Shown here one piece after another: positions 22,301-31,963 of a stretch of DNA of 52,500 bases (the stretch's first letter is position 1; each line of letters begins with the position of its first letter). The notes under the pieces are model-generated. The model was not told the DNA's origin. It saw only the letters and a list, made by a program, of their open reading frames with translations, and did no database searches. This DNA is from Leishmania martiniquensis (taxonomy: Eukaryota > Euglenozoa > Kinetoplastea > Trypanosomatida > Trypanosomatidae): NCBI RefSeq assembly GCF_017916325.1, contig NC_090139.1, positions 397,501 to 450,000 on the forward strand. The letters are read 5' to 3'. The position numbers were made by a program, and so were the translations under genes.

Positions 22301-25300
22301 TCTCACCGTTGTCGTCCGCGGTGTCGGGCGACGTGGCAGTATCGACGGCAGAAGCCGCCTTAACGCCAAGAGAGCGCTGCGGGCTTGGCGTCATCTCTAG
22401 TGTGTCCCACCACGCGATGCTAGCCGGAGAGTAAAGACCTGCTCGCGCGGGTGCCTCCAGGGCAGCCTTCGCAGAGGCAGTAGCCTCCACAGGGGCAGCA
22501 CACACCGCAGGGGCAGCAGCCCCCGAATCGACCTTACTGCTGGTATGATCCTTTGGCGTCGGCTCACTCATACCTCTGCGCACTGCAGCCCCGCGCTCCA
22601 CGCTCAACGAGCTGAGTGGCTCTAATGTCGCCGTGCTCACAGAAGGCGACACAGCTACTAGTGCTTGCTCCTGCGGAGGTGGTGCAGCTAGCTTTTCGGG
22701 TGTTCTCGTGGTGTCACGCGCGGCCTCCTCAGGCTGTTGGACGCGCTCCGCACGCCACTCCTTATCGGCACATGGCCCGCCGCCCTCTGCCATCACCCCG
22801 TTCGTAGCGAAGCGCATTCGCGTCGGAGAGAGCAGTTCATAGAGATGTGCATAAAGAGGACGCGCGAGCTCCTCAGAGAGTGCCGGTGAGTGATCCCCAC
22901 CCCTCCGCGTGCTCTCCAACTCAGAGGCCGCAAGCTGGACTCGTGCTACGGTCGCAGCACAGGCACTCTGGAGAGCGTCAGGTACACGCTCCAGCGTCCA
23001 CAGTGCGTCTACCCAAGTTGTAGAGAAGAGGTACCGTCTCTCCGGCAGCGAGTGCGAGTTGGTCCACCTCGGCAACGATGCATCGCGCTGATGAGAAAAT
23101 ATGAAGAAAGCAGTAGGCGCCAAAAGCGCTGGGTTACCTCCTTCCCTCCCGGTCGTTGCGTTGTGGTGCGCTGCGCCGACAGAGAGAGCGTCCACCGCAT
23201 GCTCCGCGGCCGCGACAGCACTCTGCATATTCGCCTCTCCCCCTACTGCTCCATAACGTGAGCCAAGGCTCTGCAGGGTGTCCAGTAGTAAGTAGAAGTC
23301 GCGCTTGACAGTTGCGCTGCTGCTCTGCTGAAGTTTCGACAGCTGCATAAGACGCACCAGATACGGCACCCACGTCGGCTTCAGGGCAGCTGCGTGCCTT
23401 ACCTGCGAAAGGAACCTCCACTGAAACCACTCGAGCGGAAACGGGCCGTCCGCCATCACATAAAGGGCCTCCAAGGCACCTTGGCATTCCCTCACAACGG
23501 TGCCATCCGACGCCCACCTCGCAGAGTCATCCTTTACTGTCGAGACAATATCCTCCTCGGCCCCCACCGAGTACTGCACGAGACACAAGATGCGGAAGCA
23601 CAGTACGAGCGTGCGAGACACCATCGTGCCCTCCGCCAAGGCGGACGCCGCACTCGCGGTAGGCGCCAGCGAGACACTCGCAGAGATGCGGTAGCTCTCA
23701 GCCACATCACGTACCCGGTAGGGAGAGAGGGAGTCTATTTGTGCCCACATGGCGCACGTCTGCGCCAAAACTGCTCGCAGACGCCCCCGGCCAACGTCCA
23801 TCGCCTGCCAATTAGCGTCCTGATCTGCTTCCTTCTTGTGTGCCAAGACGTAGGCTGCCAGGGCAGCGGCGTAGTTCTGGGTTGCGGCCAGAAGTCTCTC
23901 TGTCCGGTGGAAGAGACCTGCTATCAGCGCGGTTGTACAGAACTCTTCCGGAAGGGCGTCTGAAAGGCTCCGAAAAAAAGCGCCATCCACACCGCGCTGT
24001 GTTGCACACAGCAGGTGGCAAAGAGTCGCTGTAAGGGTGAAGCTATCGCTGCTGCCCTTACGCAGTAGGGTGGAAGCCAGTTCGGTGGATGACTGCGGCA
24101 GCGTGGAGACGCAATCCTCGAACCAAGTTCGGTTGCTGGCCAGCGGCGCCACCTCAGCGACGGCGTTGCTCAGGACGGGAGCAAACCGTTGCAGGAAGGC
24201 TCTCAGGCAATGCTGGCGCCCGCCAATGCCCAGCGTGAGAAGAGCCAGATCAGGCCGGAACGACGCGTCAGCGGAGAAGACGCAGAGAAGGTCGCCTGCG
24301 AAGGCCAGCGCCGTCTCGAACTCTTCCTGACTCGCAAAGGCGTGCGGCGGGACCGCAACACACAAGCCTTCCTGCGATCGTTGAAGAGACACGCGAAGCC
24401 CGCGCACCTCGTCGGCAATCACAAATGTACTCATGTCAAGACAGCTCGCCAGAAGCACACATCCCATGCAGTGCACGCAGTCTGCCACACCCGCCTGAGA
24501 CGCCACGACGCAGACACCCTTTGAGAACTCTTCGGCGCGCACAATGTGCCGTACCATCTCCTCTGCTAACGCGACCGGGGCAATGCCTGCTGCCAAACCG
24601 TCGAGAGCGTACCTCACCTCTTCGGGAACGCTCACCGACGGTGTTGTGATCACATCTTGCGCCTCCGCCGACACCATTGCCCGGACGCTATTTGCCACAG
24701 CCGCCGCCCCGGCTGGAGAAGCAAAGCTGCTGTGCCGGTAGGCGTTGGCCAGCTGCAGGAAGAACTTGTCTGTGTACAGCAGTTGATTGTCTCTGCCGCG
24801 TTTCGCAAGGACCTTCTGAAGGAGGGAGGTCAGCGTCCAGAGACGGCTCCACTCAGACTCCAGGTTCGGCTCGGCCATCTGCAGCAGCTGCTCGTACACC
24901 CGCTGCACCAGCATCACCTCCTGTTGCGATGTGCCCACATAACGCAGGTGCGGCATGATGAGTCGAAGCACCACATCAGGTAGATCGTGGCGGGTGGTGC
25001 GCAACGAGAGCTGCTGCAACGACTCCAAGCAAAGGCGCATTGCGACTCTTCCAACTCTAGCCTCTCCCGCCTCGCCGCTGCTGTCCACGGCCAGGTCGGG
25101 TGGTCCTGGGATCCTCCCGCTGAAACTGGCGGACATGACGCGGAAAAAGAGTCCTACCATCCCGTTTGTGCACAGGACCTCTGCCTGGCTGTGCACAGGT
25201 ATGAGCCGCGCTTGAAATGCCACCGCTGGCCTCATTTTCTTCGACGGCCTTCGTGCCGGTGGCACGGGGAGCGCCAAAACGGGGCAGCTGGCACCTTCAA

Positions 25301-26513
25301 TGCTGAGCGACACGGAAACCACATCACCGAAATGCTCGCAGCAGTACAACCTCATGTCGTCGCTCAACACCAACGAGACCTTGACACCGCGAGGATGGCG
25401 CGGGCTCGGAATAGAGAGGGTGCACGCGCTGATTGGCCGCTGCAGTCCAGCCGCCACCGCACAACTCGTCATCAGCCCCGACTCGCCCAGCGAGTGGCGC
25501 ATGTGCAAAACGCAGCTGGACTCCCCGCACGGCACAACCACAGTGTACACTGCCGTCGCTTCATCCACCTGAGCAAGGCACGGCTGCGGCATCGCTCGGA
25601 GGTCGCCACTCGTGCTCTCGATGCACTGACTCTGAAAGGTTCGCTCCACTGCGACCCCAGAACCGCGCGTCGGCAGAATAAACTCACGGAATATCACACA
25701 CAAGAGAGACTGTCGGATGGCTGCGACCTGCGCAGTCAAGATGGCGCCGCTCGCCGAGACGCGATCAAACGTCGAGAGACACAAGGGAAGGGAAGGAGCT
25801 ACAATGGCGCAGGTGTGATCTATAGGTGCATCTATGTCGCAGTGCACGAAACGGACCTCGCGGCCGCCCTCTGGCACATGAATGCACGGAATACAGCCCA
25901 TTGCCGTCTCCATCTTCCACTTGCGCCATGCGTTTCTGCCTAAGTGCGCGACCACAGCGTATACCTCGCCCAGGCGGCTTACGACAACAGCTGCAAGGAC
26001 GTGCCCCTCAAGGGTGTGGCGAAGTACTGCCTGCCGCACCGTCACGAGCGGCCTTTCCCCTACCTGCATCGCTCTCTTTTGGCCCTCTCCATCGTGAAGA
26101 ACGTCCGCCATCAAGCCCCTCAGCTCCTCAGTGTAGAGGATGGGCCTCTTCCTCAATTTTTTTGGGTTGCGTGCATCGTGCGTGATGAGCGCAAATCCCA
26201 GTCGCTTGCCTCTGTGGTGAGTGAAGAAGACGCCAGAGTGCGTAATCGTCGTGCAGACGTAAAGGACTTTGCGCAGACCCTTTCCACTTTTGTTGAGTTT
26301 TCTGCACCCCTTTCCTCTGACCCAAACAACAAGATCCTGCTCGGGTAGCTTTACACACCCAAGCGCAATCGGGTCGCATGCCAATGCGCCGCTAGCAGAT
26401 AGCGTATCCTGGGGTACCTCTGTGTGAGAAATGACACCGACCACATCCACTAAGCCCACCTTTCCCGGGCGCCAGCAGACGGCACTGTAAGAGCCCAAGT
26501 GAATCGCGCTCAT
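19398..26513 (-). CDS. giant conserved-type hypothetical protein (2371 aa)
   Basis: I do not recognise the function. The first ~1200 residues look globular and Leu/Val/Ala-rich. The initial ~450 contain many short beta-type segments that could form a beta-propeller, and the following ~700 look mainly helical; this propeller-plus-solenoid reading is inference. Residues ~1230-1750 are Ala/Pro/Ser/Thr-rich and probably disordered. They enclose a compact Cys/His cluster (HVCRCR ... KKCRCCNR, about 1455-1480) that could bind zinc. Two Gln/Glu/Leu-rich coiled-coil-like segments follow at about 1810-1900 and 1970-2045, then another Ser/Pro/Ala-rich part. The C-terminus is basic and helical (RRADSIAKRMRQLERDLFS). 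I chose the ATG at 26513 (MSAIHLGSYS); the upstream extension uses GTG and falls in the splice-signal region. Such an architecture would suit a scaffold of the nuclear pore, flagellum or centrosome. Confidence 0.85.
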   Translation of the reverse strand: MSAIHLGSYSAVCWRPGKVGLVDVVGVISHTEVPQDTLSASGALACDPIALGCVKLPEQDLVVWVRGKGCRKLNKSGKGLRKVLYVCTTITHSGVFFTHHRGKRLGFALITHDARNPKKLRKRPILYTEELRGLMADVLHDGEGQKRAMQVGERPLVTVRQAVLRHTLEGHVLAAVVVSRLGEVYAVVAHLGRNAWRKWKMETAMGCIPCIHVPEGGREVRFVHCDIDAPIDHTCAIVAPSLPLCLSTFDRVSASGAILTAQVAAIRQSLLCVIFREFILPTRGSGVAVERTFQSQCIESTSGDLRAMPQPCLAQVDEATAVYTVVVPCGESSCVLHMRHSLGESGLMTSCAVAAGLQRPISACTLSIPSPRHPRGVKVSLVLSDDMRLYCCEHFGDVVSVSLSIEGASCPVLALPVPPARRPSKKMRPAVAFQARLIPVHSQAEVLCTNGMVGLFFRVMSASFSGRIPGPPDLAVDSSGEAGEARVGRVAMRLCLESLQQLSLRTTRHDLPDVVLRLIMPHLRYVGTSQQEVMLVQRVYEQLLQMAEPNLESEWSRLWTLTSLLQKVLAKRGRDNQLLYTDKFFLQLANAYRHSSFASPAGAAAVANSVRAMVSAEAQDVITTPSVSVPEEVRYALDGLAAGIAPVALAEEMVRHIVRAEEFSKGVCVVASQAGVADCVHCMGCVLLASCLDMSTFVIADEVRGLRVSLQRSQEGLCVAVPPHAFASQEEFETALAFAGDLLCVFSADASFRPDLALLTLGIGGRQHCLRAFLQRFAPVLSNAVAEVAPLASNRTWFEDCVSTLPQSSTELASTLLRKGSSDSFTLTATLCHLLCATQRGVDGAFFRSLSDALPEEFCTTALIAGLFHRTERLLAATQNYAAALAAYVLAHKKEADQDANWQAMDVGRGRLRAVLAQTCAMWAQIDSLSPYRVRDVAESYRISASVSLAPTASAASALAEGTMVSRTLVLCFRILCLVQYSVGAEEDIVSTVKDDSARWASDGTVVRECQGALEALYVMADGPFPLEWFQWRFLSQVRHAAALKPTWVPYLVRLMQLSKLQQSSSATVKRDFYLLLDTLQSLGSRYGAVGGEANMQSAVAAAEHAVDALSVGAAHHNATTGREGGNPALLAPTAFFIFSHQRDASLPRWTNSHSLPERRYLFSTTWVDALWTLERVPDALQSACAATVARVQLAASELESTRRGGDHSPALSEELARPLYAHLYELLSPTRMRFATNGVMAEGGGPCADKEWRAERVQQPEEAARDTTRTPEKLAAPPPQEQALVAVSPSVSTATLEPLSSLSVERGAAVRRGMSEPTPKDHTSSKVDSGAAAPAVCAAPVEATASAKAALEAPARAGLYSPASIAWWDTLEMTPSPQRSLGVKAASAVDTATSPDTADDNGESSDSATTYTTSTSSYVDPVATLESFHRRRYMRGNSHMTAESFSSRSDSESHVCRCRLAAADSRAQNDVRKKCRCCNRVMRANYHGRSAGHRGQAANDSTPVRVQWSEKARETAAAYARSPPVAVSSPQAAAARPSPLALPTRLQPPEEPPMRSMQAARGPPSPSAAPITLLTFPSASKRNEGSRVRLYTLDGDHVRCADGQDTVPLLSATRPYSGVTPGDLLDVPPLPATSVFVAPTPLPALPLQTATAPLEHRETRSLGAAEAEQPVRFVEVGLPYPQVPRAPASVAPPAVDLATLQAPTTSAPVPVRVTEEAYTAACASAPVAAPSAPVAPATVTPLPMPTVAPNAHPGVLTPAQLSDFRRYTDGLLARQGGTTPLHVSTAASAPTAAPAALERPFAAPGATPASDAAEIARLFQQQEGFIRKAEALLEESHAGNKDLYRRVEESIRRFTATSQHLQGLSPSEQSQLVQSTIQQRNELLTLNSKLLEMQMAAARASAKAAPAPVLASASSQVTAQRSTSTEATQTQLLPRESVGVSSAVTGGFTVPTAAATVPLLSDPVSRHKGMQETLSDLERLNAELLAVGVSTEAIGKAIRETQEVIQRYERYKTADALTAEGMALTSAMRQRTAAIERQLAELQQKVGPNVALEAKISSSVGASRTLVDGTAEFPLAAAPSALPRVAVQSGTSAVTMGDALQPPDVARHSPWCNPLRTVLPSTSVPLSENQPPQQEVPSCVRVVPTAPSASAAAPTVSATFTCISCLPLEGATVACSETAGAASPLPSLSFDAEEASGGETPTLTLCETVEPTAAKQPGAVPHGMSAPRVAAQLGDLGRLFVEAGGRYGAMRGASAAALPRRATTPHSSSHVCSSKPIPHTVERRSSQSTHTSPRSHGMQGDRYHMYRVISSPAKARPSAAVTPYKDTPCVLSSPAPKRVPARDTFVVRQQSRRADSIAKRMRQLERDLFS

Positions 26514-26515
26514 GT

Positions 26516-26560
26516 CTCGACAGCGGCACACAAAGGGGGGAGAGGAGGGAGGGACTTCGC
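26516..26560 (-). promoter_or_regulatory. predicted trans-splice acceptor of the giant gene
   Basis: In transcript sense a C/T tract (about 26533-26560) is followed by an AG at 26516-26517, directly before the ATG at 26513. The very short leader makes this acceptor provisional. Confidence 0.4.
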
Positions 26561-27811
26561 TTCTAGCGCAATAGTAAAAGCAAATCAGAGGGCGGGGGGC
26601 GTAAGGAAAGGTCCTGCGACTATCCCAGAGAAACGTCTAAGACATACGGGGGCGCCAACGGCGGCAGGCGGCCAGCGTCGAAGAGTCCGCGTAGCACGCC
26701 AGCAAGGTCCGAAGTCACGCACACCAAAAAGTGATGCAACGAAAAAAAGGGGGAGGAGCAGCGGACACAGCAAAAAGAAAGGGAGAGGAGAGGCACGCGC
26801 AAAGTAAAGCGTGTGCGTGATGAAGAGGGACGGTTGAAGGTGCAGCTAAGCGTTTCTATGGCAACATGAGTGTATGCTTTATGAATCTGCAATGAGTGCC
26901 TGCCAGAATGCGTGCGTGTGTGCAGTTAACAGAAGAAAGGGGTAAAGCAAGTGACGAGGATGGCCACTTCCTGATTAAAAGCCTATGTGTATCGATGTGT
27001 GGGAGGTCTATGTTTGTGCGTCAGTAAAAGTAGTCGTGTTCACTTCAGTCTGTATATGGGGAAGTCGGCTCAGAGGCTAGGGGAAGGAGTCGAGCGCGCA
27101 CACACACCGACCCACACAAACACACATAGGGGTGAAATGGGGAGAGAGCAGTTGTGGCTTGCTGCACAAAACGCGCCTCTGCAGCCTTTCACGTCGTCCC
27201 TGATGCTCCCTGTGCGCGAACAACAAGCAAACAAAACGCGTTGTGGTGCCTGCGGATGCTAAACATCCCACCTCTGCTTTCGTAAGCGCAATGCTGGGAA
27301 GGGTGAGCCGGTTGTCAACGACGCTGGCGAAAAGGGGAAGGGAATAGCTCAAGGCGCAGTGCACTTATGGCTGCACACCCGCGCCGACCCCGGTCAGCAT
27401 AGAAAGAATAAGGGAGGGGAAGACGGAGATGAAGAGCAGAACACGCAGCACCTCATCGGCAGAACGAGAGGGGAGGCACAAGAGAGGCTTTTCAGCTACT
27501 CACTCGAGATGGCGCGAAGCCAGCCCAGACCGAGGGGCCCAGTTCTCCGCAGAATTGGCATGCATTGGACGAGCCAAGGCGTTGAGAGGCCAGTAGGTCG
27601 TAAAGGCTGAAGCCGTAAGGTAACGGGGCCCAATCTCCCTTCGCTCAAGTGACTTTTTCCACAGCGCCCTAGGAAGAGCCGGCTAAATCACCGCATCCCT
27701 TTCTTGCGTGCCGTACAGCTGCCGCAAAGCCGTGCAGGTTGCCACAAAAATGAAATAGGATTAAGTCCCTCTGTGGCACTAACAATAGTTCACCGCACGG
27801 CGGTGACCAAT
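26561..27811. other. intergenic region between CCA-adding enzyme and giant gene
   Basis: No gene is supported. Purine-rich plus-strand sequence in the left half and mixed sequence in the right half; the right part should be the 3' UTR of the CCA-adding enzyme gene. Confidence 0.5.
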
Positions 27812-29383
27812 TCACACTTTTGCACCTTCCCTCAGCCACTGCGCAACATCGTCAGGCGTCATTTGGGGGCAGAGCACGAGCTTCAGTCGCATCTTCAGTA
27901 GCGTTGCTCCAACATTCTTGGGCGCAATGCCGTACACCTTTTGCAGAACTATGCCATTGATCGGCAGCTTCATCTGGAAAGCATCAAGCAGCACGGAATG
28001 CTTGGCAAGACGTGCCCACACACTAGAGAAGTCGCTTGCAACCTGCTCCAGTGTGCCGTCTGCAAGTTGACCAGTTGATTCCTCCATCAGCATGTAGGCT
28101 AGCAGAACAATTCGAAGGGCGTTAGGAAGGACATGCTTGTCGTTGAGGATATTCAAGGCGTCGAACACCTTCCTCACGGTTTCAGGGCGAAGTTTATCTG
28201 CAGCAAGCTCATGCATCGTCAAGGACTGCGAGCGAAGCTGATTATAGGCGTCGATCAAGCGGCGCACACAGTCACAGCTTGCCACCGGAAGCCTCAGCCC
28301 ATGAATGCAGACGTTGCGCACTGTCTCCTCAACACCCTCCGTCGCACCACGGAAGAACGGAATGACGAGCAGGAACAGCGCAGCTTCCACTCGATGTTCC
28401 TCAGTCAACTTGTCCACAGCGCCGATTTTCGCAAGGCACGGCAAGCCGACAGCGCTCAAATGCATTACTGTTCTAAGCCTCGCCGGGCCGTCGGAATGGA
28501 GCTCCGTCAACTTGACCACTCGCTCGATCTCGTTCGACAGCTGCTTCTTGCCGGGAACCGGGCGCATGACCACGGCGGCTAACAGAATGTGCTGCAAGAT
28601 ATGCATATTGTGCAGCAGGTCGATGCACCGCTCCGCGTGCGCGGCCGCCATCATCTTCACGAACTCCTTCCCAATACGTTCGCGAGACACCTTCTGCTGA
28701 AGTACATCAAGAAGCGCATCATCCACGCAGCTCGTGATCGACTCATCCAGGGAAAAGTTGAGCGCGCCGAGCTGACCGACAAAACGCACGCTGCGCAGAA
28801 GCCGCAGCGGGTCGTCCATGAAGGTTGTCCGCGGCTCGAGTGGGCATCGGATGATGCGCAGACGCAGATCCTCCAAGCCGGTGGTGTAGTCCTCCACCAT
28901 ACACGTGTGCAAATTGTAAAAAAGCGCATTGATGGTCAAGTCGCGGCGCTGCGCATCTTCCAAGGGAGTCGCTGGGCACACTTGGGGAATGCGTGACCCC
29001 TCTGTGTACAAGTCAGTGCGAAGGGCGCAGAACTCGACTGGGATCTCGTGGACGCGTACCGTGGCAGTTTCAATGTGCTTGGAAAGGGCTGGATTGGCGC
29101 GAATGACGCTGACAGTGTGGCCGCGTTCGCCGTGGGCCACCTGGTACTCAGATATGCGGCGCGCGAAAGCTTCACCCGTGACCACCATCGTGCTTTCGTG
29201 AGTCTCAATGGCAATGTCGATGTCGTTCGAGTGCAACCCGAGCAACATGTCCCGCACCCAACCTCCAGCTACACGCAGAGTCGTCTTGAGCTTGTTTTCT
29301 TCAGCCACGCTGAGAAGAAAATCAAAGACATTTTGATGCGCCGGGGAGATGGCGGCCTCCAGCCGAACTACCCTCGGCAGCAT
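27812..29383 (-). CDS. tRNA nucleotidyltransferase (CCA-adding enzyme)
   Basis: The enzyme adds the 3'-terminal CCA to tRNAs, needed before aminoacylation. The protein has 523 aa, fitting a class II (eukaryotic/bacterial) nucleotidyltransferase. Visible motifs: motif A GGWVRD at 40-45 with the metal-binding DID at 54-56; motif B RRDLTINALF at about 146-155 (in class II enzymes this recognises the incoming base with the later E/R motif); TGLEDLR at about 168; DDPLRLLRSVRF at about 190-201; and a neck-like SRERIGKEF segment. The rest is helical, as in the body and tail domains. The ATG at 29383 follows a good pyrimidine tract with AG. Class II poly(A) polymerases share the head domain, but a eukaryotic setting and the motif set favour CCA addition. 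The protein probably serves nucleus, cytosol and mitochondrion; no targeting peptide is obvious. Confidence 0.93.
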   Translation of the reverse strand: MLPRVVRLEAAISPAHQNVFDFLLSVAEENKLKTTLRVAGGWVRDMLLGLHSNDIDIAIETHESTMVVTGEAFARRISEYQVAHGERGHTVSVIRANPALSKHIETATVRVHEIPVEFCALRTDLYTEGSRIPQVCPATPLEDAQRRDLTINALFYNLHTCMVEDYTTGLEDLRLRIIRCPLEPRTTFMDDPLRLLRSVRFVGQLGALNFSLDESITSCVDDALLDVLQQKVSRERIGKEFVKMMAAAHAERCIDLLHNMHILQHILLAAVVMRPVPGKKQLSNEIERVVKLTELHSDGPARLRTVMHLSAVGLPCLAKIGAVDKLTEEHRVEAALFLLVIPFFRGATEGVEETVRNVCIHGLRLPVASCDCVRRLIDAYNQLRSQSLTMHELAADKLRPETVRKVFDALNILNDKHVLPNALRIVLLAYMLMEESTGQLADGTLEQVASDFSSVWARLAKHSVLLDAFQMKLPINGIVLQKVYGIAPKNVGATLLKMRLKLVLCPQMTPDDVAQWLREGAKV

Positions 29384-29387
29384 CGAC

Positions 29388-29425
29388 CTCAGCGGTAGAA
29401 GGTGAAAAGAGAAAGACCGAGGCTA
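29388..29425 (-). promoter_or_regulatory. predicted trans-splice acceptor of CCA-adding enzyme gene
   Basis: A transcript-sense pyrimidine tract (about 29396-29418) ends at an AG (29388-29389), 4 bases before the ATG. An acceptor further upstream is also possible. Confidence 0.45.
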
Positions 29426-30121
29426 TTTCTGTGATGCACAGAGCCCCGCGCATGATACACTGGGACGTTACAGTGAGCCAGCATTCGCTCAACAAGGAAT
29501 GAAAGAGGCAAAAGAAGGAGGGACACCACCAGAGCGGGGGAATACACGGAGTAGTACATATGTGCGTGCGGTGAAGGTTAGGGGGCCTACTAGCTGAACT
29601 CGGAGGAAGCCCTAAGGAGAGAGGAGGGCAATGCGGCGTGGCGGCCAAAGGGTTTAGCTGTACAGCATGCTCTCTGTAGAGTCTCGATGGATCTCGACAC
29701 GGAAGCCGGCTGTGGCAGGGGACGCGCGGCAGAAAAGACTGCTGCAGTGGCATGCCTCTCGTCGTCAAGGACTCTCATCGATCGGCCCCGCTTCGCATCG
29801 GCCCCCACAACCGTGCTCAGCATGTAACGGTAGCGAAAATGAGATGAAAAGAAACCGCCTCAGCTTCCTCCCCCCCCCACACACAAAAACGCATACGATC
29901 ACATGCGCCGGCCATGGACAGTTTTCGTGAGTGTGTAAAAGTGTGTGTGTGTGTGTGTGGGAGGCATTCCCTTTCGTTGGCGTGTCTTTCTCATAGAGGC
30001 AGAAAAGCAGCTAGAGTACATCGAGTAAACTTTTCGCTTCGCGTAAAGCACTGTGAAGAAGATCGTGCGGGCGCGAGGCCATGTGGTACCGTCGCATAGA
30101 TCACGAAGAAGAGCGCACCTC
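29426..30121. other. intergenic region between LRR gene and CCA-adding enzyme
   Basis: No gene is supported. A (GT)n microsatellite lies at 29941-29960 and a C run near 29871-29880. Confidence 0.5.
29941..29960. repeat. (GT)n microsatellite
   Basis: About ten GT dinucleotides in the 3' flank of the LRR protein gene. Confidence 0.9.
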
Positions 30122-30685
30122 TCAGTCCACGATGACGGAAGCATGTGGGAGAGCCTGCGCCGTGCTGCGCTTTGCGGCAAGCGCGTCCAGTAACTTGACT
30201 CTCCACTCCACTGGTATTTTTGTATTTTCGAAGGCGACCATTTGAAGTTTGTGGTGGCGCTCGATAAGTCGGAGGAGGGGCACAGCCGCTCCTTCACTGA
30301 TAAAGTTATCCGAAAGCTCCAGGAACTCTAGTTGAGGCAGGTTGATCGCACTCGCGCACACCAGCTCTACTCCGTGGTTGCGCAAGCCGTTCTCGGACAG
30401 TATGAGAGCGCGTAGGTGGGGCATTTTCTCAACTGTAGCGAGGACGGGCGCGATGCCTTTGTCCCCGACGTAATTGCGACTCAGATCGACTGAGGCTGCC
30501 GGATAATCGCTGCCACCCTGGTCAGGCAGGAGACTTGTAAAGGCGCTATTGGGCCGCAGTCCCATCTCTGCACAGGATCTAATGTACACCTCTTGGAGGG
30601 ACGGCGCGCGTATCTTGACGTGGCTGGTGGCAGGCTTGCGAACCCTCTTACCACCAGGAGGTTTGGGGGTATGCTTCGGCGGCAT
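30122..30685 (-). CDS. leucine-rich repeat protein (187 aa)
   Basis: The first ~30 residues are basic and Pro/Lys-rich. Ribonuclease-inhibitor-like leucine-rich repeats follow from about 62 to 165: SVDLSRNYVGDKG, ALILSENGLRNHG and FLELSDNFISEGA mark three successive repeat cores with the LxLSxN pattern, and a fourth is weaker. The fold acts as a protein-binding surface; the partner is unknown. In kinetoplastids many such short LRR proteins are flagellar or cytoskeletal, but nothing here decides that. The ATG at 30685 is preceded by a C/T tract and an AG. The C-terminus ends ASVIVD without a targeting motif. Confidence 0.88.
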   Translation of the reverse strand: MPPKHTPKPPGGKRVRKPATSHVKIRAPSLQEVYIRSCAEMGLRPNSAFTSLLPDQGGSDYPAASVDLSRNYVGDKGIAPVLATVEKMPHLRALILSENGLRNHGVELVCASAINLPQLEFLELSDNFISEGAAVPLLRLIERHHKLQMVAFENTKIPVEWRVKLLDALAAKRSTAQALPHASVIVD

Positions 30686-30706
30686 CGTCTGAGAATATCG
30701 TTTAGG

Positions 30707-30738
30707 CTATAGAAGGGAGCCGGAGCGCAGGAGGAAGC
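30707..30738 (-). promoter_or_regulatory. predicted trans-splice acceptor of LRR gene
   Basis: Transcript-sense pyrimidine-rich tract (about 30711-30738) with AG at 30707-30708, about 21 bases upstream of the ATG. Confidence 0.55.
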
Positions 30739-31642
30739 TCACACCCACAGCAACCAGCGCCGCTAAAAGTTAAAAAATGGGGACAGTCGTAGCAGCCACT
30801 ATATAAGCTGGAGAGCAGGACCACTTTGTTGCATCTCACAGCATGTGCAAGGTATGGGCAGCAATCAGAGAAGTAAGCAAAGCAGTGCAGCATCACACAA
30901 GGGACACGAGCCCTGCCTCATTCATCGTGCGACATATTCAAGAGGAAAGGAAGCTGCACCGACAGCAAACCTTTGATCGTGGTCTGACGTGCCCGTCTGT
31001 ATATATATATATATGTCTGTGTGTGTACGCGTGGGGGGGCTCCTGCAGCTCCGTTCAATTGAGGAACGTTTGCAGTAGCAGGACTTGGAGTCCAAATGGT
31101 AGCACAAATGGGTCCTACTCGGTGCCACCAGAGGGCACAGAGAGAAGAGCAAGAGGAAATAGCGCCTCTTTCAGCTTCTCACTTCTCTTTCACCGTCTCG
31201 TCGTGTTTGCTAGTGGGGGTGTAAATCGTTGGGCTACTACACTGTGTAACCCAAAGACACTGGAAAACATGAAAAGGCACCGTTTCTCGCAACAGAAGTC
31301 CACCCGCGAAAAGCGACATCGAAGCATGGTGGACACGCCTGCACCCACCTGACTGATCGAAACAGCTATCCGCAGGTGTTTGGAGAGCTCAGCTCTACGG
31401 CAGCGGCGTTTGCTTTGAGTTCCACTGCAGTAAACTAATCGCTACCGCGCACGCACACACACACACACACACACTGAATGAAATAGAAGAAAAGGACCCG
31501 TGCTGTGCAGATGGAGCAAAAAGCAACTTGGCCACCAACACTGCAATCGCATGCCACGCTTGTCGCTTGTGAAATTCTTTCCAGCGCCTGCGGAGCAGAG
31601 AATCTGCAAAGCGATGTCAGCGGTGGTCACCTGCTTGAAGGT
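30739..31642. other. intergenic region
   Basis: No gene is supported. Contains an (AT)n run at 31001-31014 and a CA run at about 31452-31473. This is the 3' side of the 86-aa gene. Confidence 0.5.
31001..31014. repeat. (AT)n microsatellite
   Basis: Seven AT dinucleotides followed by a GT-rich stretch. Confidence 0.85.
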
Positions 31643-31903
31643 TTAAAAGTTCCACCACTTGGTGGGGCAAGTACCCTTGCTGATGGTGCCGTCCGCCAAA
31701 ATCGTCGTCTGAACGCGACGCTGCGCCGACATAAAGGAGAACGCCGCCAGTACACAGCCGACCCCACAAAATCCGGCAAGTCCGTACATGTGCTGGAGAG
31801 CGTTAGAGCGCGTACGGTTGCCACGGCTGAAGGTGGTCTCTTCATGGCCCATCGGCTCCTTGATGAGCTGATGGCCTAAGCGTCGGACACTACACCGGAG
31901 CAT
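31643..31903 (-). CDS. small single-pass membrane protein (86 aa), unknown
   Basis: A short frame from a true ATG (31903) to TAA. The N-terminal third is basic and polar (MLRCSVRRLGHQLIKEPMGH). One hydrophobic segment, at about residues 38-60 (MYGLAGFCGVGCVLAAFSFM), fits a single membrane helix. A basic stretch follows, and the end is aromatic (KWWNF). A basic start plus one helix and small size resemble subunits of mitochondrial inner-membrane complexes, but I do not recognise the family. Codon composition is balanced rather than biased like the neighbouring chance frames. A strong transcript-sense pyrimidine tract with AG (31936-31963) lies ~33 bases upstream, which supports a real gene. 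A second ATG at codon 18 is a possible alternative start. Confidence 0.68.
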   Translation of the reverse strand: MLRCSVRRLGHQLIKEPMGHEETTFSRGNRTRSNALQHMYGLAGFCGVGCVLAAFSFMSAQRRVQTTILADGTISKGTCPTKWWNF

Positions 31904-31935
31904 TTGATTGACGACAGTGCACGGGAGGAGGTGGG

Positions 31936-31963
31936 CTGAGGGGAAGTAAAGGGAGAGGAAAAA
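31936..31963 (-). promoter_or_regulatory. predicted trans-splice acceptor of the 86-aa gene
   Basis: C/T-rich tract in transcript sense ending in AG at 31936-31937, ~33 bases before the ATG. Confidence 0.55.

Noticed and set aside
19461..26348. Many plus-strand frames of 60-320 codons opposite the giant gene
   Set aside because: They are antisense shadows of a GC-rich coding sequence, rich in Arg/Ser/Ala, and none has a recognisable domain.
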